In this document: piece by piece, positions 28,009 through 37,036 of the stretch | Layout of the letters: each line of letters starts with the position of its first letter | Numbering within the stretch: position 1 is the stretch's first letter | NCBI GenBank assembly: GCA_965208025.1 | Contig: OZ242302.1 | Location: forward strand, 1,178,001 to 1,242,000 | DNA length: 64,000 nucleotides | Origin: Bin80 sp965208025 | GTDB taxonomy: Bacteria > Bacteroidota > Rhodothermia > Rhodothermales > Bin80 | Direction: 5' to 3' | Notes under the pieces: generated by a model | Database searches by the model: none | Told to the model about the DNA's origin: nothing | What the model saw: the letters and a program-made list of their open reading frames with translations, nothing else | Translations under genes and position numbers: made by a program

Positions 28009-28864
28009 TACCATTTATCCAAATAAAAAACGTTAAAAATCAGAGAATTTTATTTTTTTTGAGATTTGAAGGGAATGAACCTGATTCTTTGGTGAATCTG
28101 TCCAAGAAAAAGCTGTAAATCTGATAATCCGGAGTCTGATCTTGGGGAAAGAGTGCCATATGCGTGGAGTAGATCTACAAAATGCGGGACAAGTCGTCGC
28201 ATATGAACGTTTGAGGGACGCGTATATTCATTTGAACTGTGAATCTGTCCATTTGTAGTCTAATTTTTGGCAAAGCGTACACATTCCGCACCGATGAGCC
28301 ACTGAATCCGAAGGAAGTGCGCCACCAATTCCGCGCGATTATGGGATTGGAGTTGGGTATGAACCTGTTCCAGAGCGCTGTACAGACGGCTGCTATATCG
28401 GGAATGTCATAGCCGCAAGTCATTGTGCTTCGGACCTCTGGGGATTCCCAATTGGGAAGATAGCAGCCCCCACGCATATGTTCATGCATCTGACCGTGCT
28501 AGAATCGGATTCGTACGCCTTTAGTTAAAACGCAAGATAAACTCGCCATCCCAAGGGGGATACAGAGCAAATCCTGCTCCGCAGACAAGCCGCGGCGTAC
28601 CAAATTCTCCAATAGGTTGCGTACGGACACAGAAGATCTATTCCAACTTACTGGGCCCCAATCCACTAATCGGGAACTGTTCGGAAGAATTCCCAAAAAT
28701 TTGAATAAATAAGAGACCCTCCTAATTGTCCTCCGTCGTGTGCTATCATCCTACATGAGAGAATTGGAGTCAGTTGATTGAATGGAGAAAGGTTGTGTTG
28801 ATCTCACACACGGTCATTTTCGGTTTGGTCCCGCACTTTCTGTCCGAGCCGAGTATGTAGGTGC
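28009..28864. other. Inserted DNA of unknown origin left of the IS110 gene
   Basis: Part of the 2.6-kb insert that splits ATPase copy B. The plus strand near 28290-28400 reads VRHQFRAIMGLELGMN and following residues in one frame before stops, which could be decayed coding DNA, but I do not recognise it. The right part up to 28864 should contain the downstream end of the IS110 element, whose exact boundary I cannot fix. Confidence 0.35.
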
Positions 28865-30145
28865 TTATGCTTCAACGAGTACGCGGCTGGGATTAAAGAG
28901 CTGGCCCGTTCGCAGCATTGCACAGGCAACTGCAAGGAGACGGTCGCCCACCGATCGCAGAGCGCGTCCGTGGGTCTGTCCGCGTGCGCGCAGGGCTTTG
29001 TACTTGGCTTTACTCACTGGATCATGTTGGACGGCGACCCGACTCCAATGATAGACGGCGTTAGATAAGCGCCAGTGACATGCTCTTCGTCGAATGACAC
29101 GGCAAGATTTCCCCGATTGAAGGGTCGTGGGGGCAACCCCCGTCAAAACCCGTAAGGCTTGATAATCCCGTTCCTTCAACAAGGGAGATGCTTCGGAGAG
29201 GAGCACCGACAGAACCGTGGTTCCAATTCCAGGCATAGAAGATAGAATGTTTACATCGTTGTGTCTTTCCACGGAACGAGTCAGTTCGTCTTCTGATACG
29301 GAATCGGTCTGCCCCGAAGGGTTCGGTGCCGAGAGCTCTTTAAGGATGGCTTCCATGGCCTGCTTTGCCTCACAAAGATTCGCTTCAATCACCCCAAGAA
29401 GTTTGAATCGGAGATGTAGATTCTTCGTAATTGCAGGTTCTGCTCCGTCAGCGACTGAAATGGGAGTGCTTCGCAGGATCGTAAGTACTTTCTCTGCGGT
29501 GATCCGCCGGATTCTGTGTTCTTTTAGGATTTTCTCTACTGAGGAGAGACGAACTCTCCGAGCGCGGGCGGGAGTGGGAATGAGCTTCCAGAGTGATCGA
29601 ATGACGGGGGCATTCAAATCAAAACCGAGACGCAGGAATTGTGGGAAGTAGCGCCAGAGCTGCTGTCGGATCTGATGCACCACGCGTGTACGTTCCGCCG
29701 TATACTCTTCGCTCATCCGAGACCATTCGCGAAGTTGGATGATCTCGGGATCCATGACCTCCAACTTACGCAGACACTGGGGATCCGTCCGAAGCGCGTC
29801 GGCGAGGACATGTGCATCCCGACGGTCATCTTTCGCACCCGAAGGTGAAAACCGATCCCGGAAACGGTCCAGTTGCTTGGGATTGATGGAATTGACTTGG
29901 ACTCCACACTCCATCAGGCTATCCACAACCGGACCATGCGGTACCTCAATGGCGACCGCAATGGACTCTGCCCCGCAATCGGCAAGCTCCATGATCCATT
30001 TCTGGAGTTCACTCAGACCATCTCCCGAGTGGGGAAATGACTTCTCGCCCAGCGTCTCTCCGTCTGCGTTGACCACACAGGCTTGATGGAACTCGGAGCC
30101 CCAGTCAATCCCCACGAAGATGTGGGGAGGAATTGTTGTTGACAT
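28865..30145 (-). CDS. IS110-family transposase/recombinase (DEDD)
   Basis: A 426-residue protein from the ATG at 30145; a GTG at 30187 would add 14 residues ahead of the conserved start. The N-terminal RuvC-like DEDD domain begins IFVGIDWGSEFHQACV (first Asp), with AVAIEVPHGPVVDSL (Glu), and KDDRRDAHVLADAL near residue 115 (two Asp). The C-terminal transposase_20 domain contains LSSMPGIGTTVLSVLLSEA and the nucleophilic serine region LTGVAPTTLQSGKS. The family uses a bridge RNA made from the element's non-coding end, here upstream of the gene. The frame is intact. Confidence 0.95.
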   Translation of the reverse strand: MSTTIPPHIFVGIDWGSEFHQACVVNADGETLGEKSFPHSGDGLSELQKWIMELADCGAESIAVAIEVPHGPVVDSLMECGVQVNSINPKQLDRFRDRFSPSGAKDDRRDAHVLADALRTDPQCLRKLEVMDPEIIQLREWSRMSEEYTAERTRVVHQIRQQLWRYFPQFLRLGFDLNAPVIRSLWKLIPTPARARRVRLSSVEKILKEHRIRRITAEKVLTILRSTPISVADGAEPAITKNLHLRFKLLGVIEANLCEAKQAMEAILKELSAPNPSGQTDSVSEDELTRSVERHNDVNILSSMPGIGTTVLSVLLSEASPLLKERDYQALRVLTGVAPTTLQSGKSCRVIRRRACHWRLSNAVYHWSRVAVQHDPVSKAKYKALRARGQTHGRALRSVGDRLLAVACAMLRTGQLFNPSRVLVEA

Positions 30146-30199
30146 GATAATATACCTTAGTTTAAGGGGTAGAAGTATGCGGATCACTGTGATGCTATG

Positions 30200-30340
30200 T
30201 CACTCCCTGTATCGGTGCTCTATGGCACATACTCTCTACCGGGCGTTCATCACATGACTCCCCAGGGTACATCTCCCCCCCAGGCGTTCAGGACGCAGGG
30301 GGACGTTGGTTACTCCTGGGGAGTTGATCCGCGGAGATCA
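30200..30340 (-). ncRNA. Candidate IS110 bridge RNA region
   Basis: The non-coding segment upstream of the IS110 gene contains a perfect 10-bp stem, ACTCCCCAGG (30257-30266) with CCTGGGGAGT (30315-30324). It encloses an inner stem of C and G runs (C7 at 30275-30281, G5 at 30298-30302) and a small CGT/ACG hairpin. IS110-group elements are known to encode a structured bridge RNA at this end, with loops that pair to target and donor DNA. I infer the RNA from location and folding potential only. Its ends, loops and even the element boundary are not determined. The rest of 30341-30595 holds no gene. Confidence 0.5.
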
Positions 30341-30595
30341 ATGCGAAACATAAGTACAGATGCACCCGTGATCTCGGGACGGTTTAACTGTCCTGAATCC
30401 AAAAAATCATCACGCGTTGCCTTCACTCCTCAATTTCAGGATTACGCTTGAATTTGAAAATTTTCTGCTCTAGTACTCTAGACTGAAAACCTTCTCCCTC
30501 TTCGTTCACCTAAAATCAAAAAACTTGGCTAGTTTCAATGATCTTTCTCTTCAGTAATCACTTCTACACTGTACTCCGTTAAGCTTCCTTAAAAG

Positions 30596-31114
30596 ATACA
30601 GGGGGAGAGGGAAAGGGGATCCCAAGGCATGGACTGATATGATTGCGCAGGCGACACAGGGATGGCCCCCTCATGTCCACTCCTATGCGAAACATGCCTC
30701 GGAGTACCTGCAATCAAATAGTGGTGTCATGACACCTGACGGACTAAACTCTGCATTGGAAGCTGGACACGAAGAACCAAGGTTTATTACAAACACTGCG
30801 TAGAAGATTTTGAACCCGACGAGGTCCAGTGTTTCGTAAACTCCGTCCTGGATAGTCCCGTAGGACATCCGACTCCTCGCATGAACATCATGTCCACACT
30901 GAAAAACACCTACGGTGAAAGTCAAGCAAGAAATTTGTTTAAGCATTTTATCTGTAAGGGGATTATAGAAAGAAGAGGAATGGGATATATTGTCCCTATT
31001 CCTTCCATGCACTCCCGATTAAAGGAGATCTATGCCAGAGAGTCAATTGATTTATCCCATAAACAGCAACAGGTCCACTTAGAGTGTGGCAGAGTTTCGG
31101 GATTTGAAAGATAG
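30596..31114 (+). pseudogene. 3' remnant of P-loop ATPase copy B
   Basis: Resumes the match to copy A at GGGGGAGAGGGAAAGG and reads DMIAQATQGWPPHVHSYAKH, then ASEYLQSNSGVMTPDGLNSALEAGH, and after a small frame break EVQCFVNSVLDSPVG, ending RNLFKHFICKGIIERRG ... CGRVSGFER with a TAG at 31112-31114. The C-terminal part is better preserved than in copy A. Together with 27809-28008 it shows that one ancestral gene was deleted internally and split by about 2.6 kb containing the IS110 gene. Confidence 0.75.
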
Positions 31115-31362
31115 TTCCTGCGGTTGCGTAAGCTGGAATTGGATTCACTTTCACACTTCTCTTACGATACACCACTAGTGTTTTAAATTTAATTTGGCCG
31201 CCTGTGGTCAGACACAAATTCAAACGGATGCTGCATCACTTCAATGGATTCTTATGATTTGCTGACTGAATTCAAGATAATCCAGACTCTAATAATGCCG
31301 ATTCGGGTTGATGTATATGTCCGAAAAAACTTGTAGTTTTCCCACTCACATTCATTAATGCT

Positions 31363-31881
31363 ATGCACTTTCAACCGATTGATTTTAGTTCAGTAGGCGG
31401 CGGTCTTGGACGGATGATGGAACGATTCATGGATTCAGGAACGCTCACGGGTGACAAGGACGAAGACCGCTTTATCTCTGCAAGCCCCACTGCTGCCCTA
31501 TTGGGATTGCTGTATGATCAGCGGGTTCGCGCCGAAGTTGCATTTACCGGTGCCAAGCGTCTGTATGATCGGCTTGGACATCTTGATTTAGCAATCATTG
31601 CAGACATAAATGAAGAATCGTTACGGATCACCTTTACTCAGTCTCCCGCAGTACACCGATTTTCAAACAAGATGGCCGATACGACACGAAAGGTCGCACG
31701 CTTTATCGTGGATGAATATGATGGCAAACCAGAAAAGATGTGGAATGATGGCGCTTCAATTGATGAAATTGAACGACGCATCAAGGCACTTCCCGGCTTC
31801 GGACCTGGCAAAGCTGCAAAAATCAAATATGTGCTCCACTACTTTGGATTCCGAGACTTTTCTGGAGGGGAAGCAACCTGA
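31363..31881 (+). CDS. HhH-GPD-type base-excision DNA repair protein
   Basis: A 172-residue protein resembling small HhH-GPD DNA glycosylase-like proteins. SPTAALLGLLYDQRVRAEVAFTGAKRLYDRL (about residues 42-72) is the N-terminal helical part, and LPGFGPGKAAKIKYVLHYFG (about 147-166) is the helix-hairpin-helix DNA-binding motif. It has no iron-sulfur cysteine cluster. The expected catalytic aspartate after the hairpin (GPD) is not obvious; the protein ends GFRDFSGGEAT, with Asp in that stretch as a candidate. It is convergent with the histidine kinase gene, 7 bases apart. The substrate is unknown. Confidence 0.75.
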   Translation: MHFQPIDFSSVGGGLGRMMERFMDSGTLTGDKDEDRFISASPTAALLGLLYDQRVRAEVAFTGAKRLYDRLGHLDLAIIADINEESLRITFTQSPAVHRFSNKMADTTRKVARFIVDEYDGKPEKMWNDGASIDEIERRIKALPGFGPGKAAKIKYVLHYFGFRDFSGGEAT

Positions 31882-31888
31882 TTCTTTT

Positions 31889-34800
31889 TCATTCCTCTTC
31901 CTGACTCCATGGAAGAGTAATCTGCATGGTCGTCCCCTTTTCAAGTTGGGTTGTGAAGCGAATGCGTCCGCCTGAAAGTTCTACGGCCTGCCTTGCAATT
32001 GCCAGACCAAGCCCTGCCCCACTTGTTTTGGTTGAGAAACTTGGCTCAAAAATCTTATCCCTCACTTCCTCTGGAATCCCCCTCCCATTATCTGTTACCT
32101 CAGTGATGATTTGATCCTCATCTTGGCGAGCTGAAACCATGATCGTCATCGTGTCTTGATCACGAACCGCTTCAAACGCATTCTTGATTATATTGATGTA
32201 TGTTCGTCGTAGTTCATTAGGATCTCCTCGGACTAAAAGTGGAGTATCTGGAAGCCGCAATTCAAGCATTACTTCCTCAGAGGCTTCGGCCTCCATCAGA
32301 GTATAGGCCTCATTGAGGACTGTTCGTAGATCAAGATGGACTACTTTCCGTCGGGGAAGTTGTGCAAAGGAAGAAAATTCATTTGCTATGTGAGCCAATG
32401 AATCAATCTGTTCTACAAGCGTAGCGGTAATACGCATAAAGAGCTTCTTGAAACTGGAATCATCTTTGTTCTGAAAGGATCGGCGAAGATGTTGGATGGA
32501 CAGCTTCATCGGCGTGAGGGGGTTCTTGATTTCATGCGCAATCTGACGAGCCATCTCTCGCCAGGCTAACTGCCTCTGTTGCTTCGCAAGCTTCTTGCGG
32601 CTATCGGAGAGCTGTCCCTGCATGGTATTGAATGTGGTAACCAAATCCCCAATTTCGTCACGTGATTCGACGGGGAGCACTCGCTCAAACTTTCCCTGAG
32701 CTGCTTCTTCCATCCCCTGCTGCAATCGAGCAATCGGTCGAGCTAGAGCGCGGGCGAGGACTGAACCAGTAAACATCACAAGAATCCCCAGTCCCAACAG
32801 CGCTCCAAATAAATATGCGAGTGTTCTGGCACGCTCTTCCGCAATCCGCTCGGCTTCTGGTAAATTAGGTACGGATAAGATGTAGGCAGGATCTCCATTT
32901 GCATCCAGAATAGCACGATACCCTGCTGTATATTCAAAATCACCCAACTTATGATCTACGAAGGTGAATCGTTCTGCATTTCCATAAATGGCGCTAAATA
33001 CCTCTGCTGGTAGTCGTACGTCCACAATGCGATCATCTACCAACTGACGGCGACTTGCCGCAATCAATTGGGTATCACGATACAAGTTTAGATCTAGTCC
33101 AACCCGTGCTGCAAGAGAGTCTATATTACTTCGCTCCAGAGCAGCAACGCTATTTTCTCCCATCCGTCCGTTAGGAGCAAGTGTTGATTCAACACGCTCC
33201 AGATGTTGACGCAACCAGCTTTGAACTGCCTTTTCATTCTCTTCGGTTACCACGCTATAACCAGCAATTCCTACCGGAATAACTGCAACTACCCCAACGA
33301 GTAAAAATGCGTTTAACACTTTGTCTTGATACCTATAACGTTTTGGGGGAATGAGTCCAGCCCTCCATCTCAAAACATATCCCACCAAACAGAAAGGGAT
33401 ACACAGCAACAATCCACCAACCACTAGTCGGAGCAGATAGTACAAATGATCAAATGGCCCATCAATCCTGATCCGAGCAGCCACCACATGACTGTCCCTC
33501 TGTAAATAATATGTGAGGTAACTTCTACCCTCCCCTACTGACTCTTGGCGCCAGACGGATTGCTGGCGTACCAACTCTGACTCAACATCCGGATCTAATC
33601 GATATTTTGCAAACCGATCGCCAAATGTTCGCATCAGGAGACCATCGCTATAAGAGGCCAAAGACAAATCCTCGTATAGATCAAGATATCCTGAGGACAG
33701 GAGGATGCGCAAAAGTGGAGTGTTTGCCTCTTCGGAGACTATATGTGGCTGCGCCCTGACCAGAACCCATCCATCCCCCATTGCTGCCAGTCCCGCATAT
33801 TGATATCTCGCTGCCCCAGATGATTGAGGTTCAATAAATGTATAACTGGTTTCCTGTAACTGAATTTCTGCACTTAATTCCTTTACAAGTTCTTGAATAT
33901 CCTCAGATGACTGATAGGAACTGCCGTAGCTGTGAATTTCTTCCCCATCTGAGGATAAATAAGTCATGCTTGCATCGTAGGTTCCTAAGGAGGAGAGAAG
34001 AGAACCACTCAGTAGATTTTCGGCTTCGGACTCAAACATATCTGCCGAAAGTGGTAACTCCCTGAGTTGAGGGTTCAGTCGCGCTTCTTCCATGACTTCA
34101 CGAACCGCAAGGGATACACTTGGTAGACCCGCTTGATCAAAGGTTGATACTGCATACGCAACTCGCTCCATCTTGCGTTGATTGAGCGCATCATAATATA
34201 CAGGATATACCAACAGACAAAGTACCAATGTGGCGGGTACTGCACGCCGAACCGTAAGCCAAGTGAATAAACCCTCTCTTGTGGCCCACAATGCAGCACA
34301 CAAGCTTGCAATCATCAAACTCAGGCTGAGGATCCATGAACACCATCCGAGTTGATCCAACAGGATGATCCCCAGCACAAAACCCAAGCCAATGACCCCA
34401 AGACATATAAGGTCAGGCTCCCTCTTGAACGCTGTTTTCAAACCACTGAATACGATCAATAGAACCCCAAGAGTAAACAGAACCAGAGATGCATACACAA
34501 CTAGTTCCAGAGAACTGGGAATCAGCACACTTCGTCCTGTATAGCTAAGCGTCGAGTCCAGTACCGCGGCATGTATGACAGACATGAGAACGGTTGCAAA
34601 CAATAGACTCGCTGCAACAGAAAATCCTAGACGAGCCCATGTTCCACCTTGGTGGGGAGTGAATGGCTTTGAGTAGGCATTGGCATATCGGATTGCTGCT
34701 ACTCCAAGAATAAAAATGCCTACCGCACTGATGAGTAGATCACCAGTTGTTTGCATGAATCCACCACCGATTGTAGATGCCAGGTGGACAGGATCAAAGA

Positions 34801-35713
34801 GTGGGCTCAGTGGAGCCTTTCCAGTCTGATACCTTGCGGGGACATCTAGGTAGAGAAGAGCAAAACGTCCACCAATCAGTGCGGATGTAAATGCAACAAG
34901 ACGAATCAAACTTAAATGTGAATGCATCCACCGCCAAATCCCCCATAGAAACCACAAAGTAAGCAGAACAGCACAGAAGGCGATTAGATTGCCATAGAAT
35001 GCGGAAGTTGCTGTGATTAATTTTGCTTGGGAAGGAGGAGTGACTTTGTAAGTTCCAAGTGTCTGCCCATCAAGAGAGCGAAGTGCTTGATCGCCAAGAG
35101 TATCTCCAAATGCTACTTGGATATCCAATCCTGTACGCTGTCTCCAAGTATCAACAATATCATAATCCCTCAACATTGCATTCCGAACGGGAGCTCTGGA
35201 ATACAGGTTCTGGGTTACACATACACTTCCGATTACTGCATCCTCTATGATTAAGGGATTCCAGAGCACGAGTGCAATTCGCCACTCTTCGTCCCTTACA
35301 ATTCCCCATTGGGGACGATCAAGAGTTGGTTGAATATCTACTGGAATACTCTCCCCTTGCCATGCGACGAGTCGCAAGTCTCCATCAAAAACCGATATAG
35401 ACCAATGATCAGAGAGAGGAATGGAATTTAATTTTTGAATCAGTGATGGGGAGGGAGCACTATCAAAGGGAAGTGTCTGACTTGAAACAAGGTCGGTCAC
35501 TTCTGACGCAACTTCCTGCATGGCCATCTGAGTATTTTCAAACTCGGATCGGATCAGTTCTCTGGCAGTAACGATCGCTTTCTGCTGTCGCTGTTCTACC
35601 CCTCGGGATAAGAGCCTGACATGAATCTGCTGACCAAACCACACTAAACCCAAAGCCAAAAGAAGAACTCCAACAACTCCAACGAATAATCTATGTCTTG
35701 AAGAGCTCCACAT
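31889..35713 (-). CDS. Large NtrY-like membrane sensor histidine kinase
   Basis: A 1274-residue inner-membrane kinase. The N-terminal 800 residues hold at least ten hydrophobic segments and two large extracytoplasmic loops of unknown ligand. A further membrane helix (LAYLFGALLGLGILVMFTG) precedes a HAMP domain (ARPIARLQQGMEEAAQGKFE ... DEIGDLVTTFNTM, roughly 985-1035). The catalytic part has the H-box HEIKNPLTPMKLS (His about 1059), N-box NIIKNAFEAV, and G-boxes DNGRGIPEEV and SGAGLGLAIA. The arrangement resembles NtrY, but the sensor part is far longer. No response regulator is adjacent. Its ATG overlaps the stop of the DUF4783 gene by one base. Confidence 0.9.
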   Translation of the reverse strand: MWSSSRHRLFVGVVGVLLLALGLVWFGQQIHVRLLSRGVEQRQQKAIVTARELIRSEFENTQMAMQEVASEVTDLVSSQTLPFDSAPSPSLIQKLNSIPLSDHWSISVFDGDLRLVAWQGESIPVDIQPTLDRPQWGIVRDEEWRIALVLWNPLIIEDAVIGSVCVTQNLYSRAPVRNAMLRDYDIVDTWRQRTGLDIQVAFGDTLGDQALRSLDGQTLGTYKVTPPSQAKLITATSAFYGNLIAFCAVLLTLWFLWGIWRWMHSHLSLIRLVAFTSALIGGRFALLYLDVPARYQTGKAPLSPLFDPVHLASTIGGGFMQTTGDLLISAVGIFILGVAAIRYANAYSKPFTPHQGGTWARLGFSVAASLLFATVLMSVIHAAVLDSTLSYTGRSVLIPSSLELVVYASLVLFTLGVLLIVFSGLKTAFKREPDLICLGVIGLGFVLGIILLDQLGWCSWILSLSLMIASLCAALWATREGLFTWLTVRRAVPATLVLCLLVYPVYYDALNQRKMERVAYAVSTFDQAGLPSVSLAVREVMEEARLNPQLRELPLSADMFESEAENLLSGSLLSSLGTYDASMTYLSSDGEEIHSYGSSYQSSEDIQELVKELSAEIQLQETSYTFIEPQSSGAARYQYAGLAAMGDGWVLVRAQPHIVSEEANTPLLRILLSSGYLDLYEDLSLASYSDGLLMRTFGDRFAKYRLDPDVESELVRQQSVWRQESVGEGRSYLTYYLQRDSHVVAARIRIDGPFDHLYYLLRLVVGGLLLCIPFCLVGYVLRWRAGLIPPKRYRYQDKVLNAFLLVGVVAVIPVGIAGYSVVTEENEKAVQSWLRQHLERVESTLAPNGRMGENSVAALERSNIDSLAARVGLDLNLYRDTQLIAASRRQLVDDRIVDVRLPAEVFSAIYGNAERFTFVDHKLGDFEYTAGYRAILDANGDPAYILSVPNLPEAERIAEERARTLAYLFGALLGLGILVMFTGSVLARALARPIARLQQGMEEAAQGKFERVLPVESRDEIGDLVTTFNTMQGQLSDSRKKLAKQQRQLAWREMARQIAHEIKNPLTPMKLSIQHLRRSFQNKDDSSFKKLFMRITATLVEQIDSLAHIANEFSSFAQLPRRKVVHLDLRTVLNEAYTLMEAEASEEVMLELRLPDTPLLVRGDPNELRRTYINIIKNAFEAVRDQDTMTIMVSARQDEDQIITEVTDNGRGIPEEVRDKIFEPSFSTKTSGAGLGLAIARQAVELSGGRIRFTTQLEKGTTMQITLPWSQEEE

Positions 35714-36135
35714 CAGGTTGGGATCACCTGGATGGCAATGAGCCGATACATTGGGAATGAGCCACCAAAACGGAGGTAGATGCGAAGGGGCGCTCGTTCA
35801 TTCCGAACTGAATAGTGACCAATGAGCCACCACTCTTCACCCTGCGTCATACTGTGGTCAAGTTCAAATTTACGAGGGGAATATTGGCGAAAAAAATCTT
35901 GTAAAACATAGAGTGCTTGTGAACGCGTATATCGTCGGGGCTGCTCTAACAAAGCAAGTTCAAGATAATCACCCGCGTAGTTTACAAGAGCCTTTTCATC
36001 TCCATTAGACAAATATTCCAAGATACCAATGACATTCAGCGTATCTGTCTGCCCATGAGTTATTTCTGGCATCATGCCAAGAAAGATCAGGGTACTGATC
36101 AATACTTTATATCTTGCGATGTGGGATCCTATCAT
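35713..36135 (-). CDS. DUF4783-like exported protein
   Basis: A 140-residue protein with an N-terminal signal sequence (hydrophobic residues about 9-23, cleavage probably after ITHG near 27). The mature part, ILEYLSNGDEKALVNYAGDYLELAL ... ALYVLQDFFRQYSPRKFELDHS ... RIYLRF, follows the DUF4783 pattern, a small NTF2-like periplasmic family frequent in Bacteroidota. Its function is unknown. It overlaps the hydroxyacid dehydrogenase gene by 29 bases and the kinase gene by 1 base, suggesting it is made together with the kinase and may be a periplasmic partner of its sensor domain (inference). Confidence 0.72.
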   Translation of the reverse strand: MIGSHIARYKVLISTLIFLGMMPEITHGQTDTLNVIGILEYLSNGDEKALVNYAGDYLELALLEQPRRYTRSQALYVLQDFFRQYSPRKFELDHSMTQGEEWWLIGHYSVRNERAPLRIYLRFGGSFPMYRLIAIQVIPT

Positions 36136-37036
36136 TATTGGCTAAGCATGCCATGATTGAGTCCACAACCATTTGAGACATTGCGTTACGTGTCTCTACC
36201 GTTGCGGTGCCAGAGTGGGGTGAGAGAATCACTCTTGGATGATGGCGAACGATTTCAGGCAGATCTGATGTAAATACATCTAGGCCTGCACCCCAGAGTT
36301 TCCCTGATGCCAAGGCATGAGCTAAAGCAGTTTCATCAATTACATTGGCACGGGATGTATTGATAATGATCGCAGAGTTTTTCATTCTCTGCAAGACATC
36401 CGCATTGATCAGATGGTGGCTGTCCACATTGAGATCACAGTGTATCGTAAGTATGTCACTGATGGCGAAGAGTTCATCATGGGTACAATAGGAGGCGGTA
36501 GTTTCTCGCTCAATCGTCGGATTGGCTCGCTTCCGATTTGCATAATAGATTTTCATCCCGAATGCATGGGCACGGCGAGCCACTGCTGCGCCAATTTTTC
36601 CCAATCCAATGATTCCAAGAGATTTATCGGCTAAGCCAACACCAAGGGGCATAGCCTCCGGACCTTGTCCAAGTAGCTGCTCTGCCTCCTTCAGCCGACG
36701 AGTCACTGATAGGATCAGGGCAAGTGTTTGATCGGCAGTCGCTAATGTAACAATATTCGGCGTGTGTGTCACCACTACTCCGCGCGCCTTAGCGAAGTCA
36801 AGATCAATATTGTCGATCCCTGCTCCAAACTGTGCAATGATTTTCAGCTTCGGAGCACGGCGTAAGAATTCATTATCTACTTTATCGTAGGGGGTCGTAA
36901 CAATTGCAACTGCTTCACGAATCTTTTCGTTTGGAATCATCGCTCCCAAAGGTCGTACCGTTACTCTGTACCGATTACGAAGGCGCACCAGTGCCTCCTT
37001 CGGTAGCATGCAGGCGATGACTCGCTTGGGGACCAT
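36107..37036 (-). CDS. D-isomer-specific 2-hydroxyacid dehydrogenase
   Basis: A 309-residue NAD-dependent dehydrogenase that probably interconverts a 2-keto acid and a D-2-hydroxy acid. The NAD motif is LGIIGLGKIGAAVARRAHAFGM near residue 140. The catalytic Arg/Glu/His set is visible in NTSRANVIDETALAHAL (Arg), AGLDVFTSDLPE (Glu) and ILSPHSGTATVETR (His). The length fits phosphoglycerate dehydrogenase-like enzymes without a regulatory ACT domain. It starts one base inside the end of the GMC oxidoreductase gene and overlaps the DUF4783 gene. It may reduce the keto acid made by the oxidoreductase, or act as a gluconate/glyoxylate reductase. Confidence 0.88.
   Translation of the reverse strand: MVPKRVIACMLPKEALVRLRNRYRVTVRPLGAMIPNEKIREAVAIVTTPYDKVDNEFLRRAPKLKIIAQFGAGIDNIDLDFAKARGVVVTHTPNIVTLATADQTLALILSVTRRLKEAEQLLGQGPEAMPLGVGLADKSLGIIGLGKIGAAVARRAHAFGMKIYYANRKRANPTIERETTASYCTHDELFAISDILTIHCDLNVDSHHLINADVLQRMKNSAIIINTSRANVIDETALAHALASGKLWGAGLDVFTSDLPEIVRHHPRVILSPHSGTATVETRNAMSQMVVDSIMACLANNDRIPHRKI

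Noticed and set aside
29217..30086. Long plus-strand frames antisense to the IS110 gene
   Set aside because: Serine/arginine-rich translations with no motifs, fully covered by a well-supported minus-strand gene.
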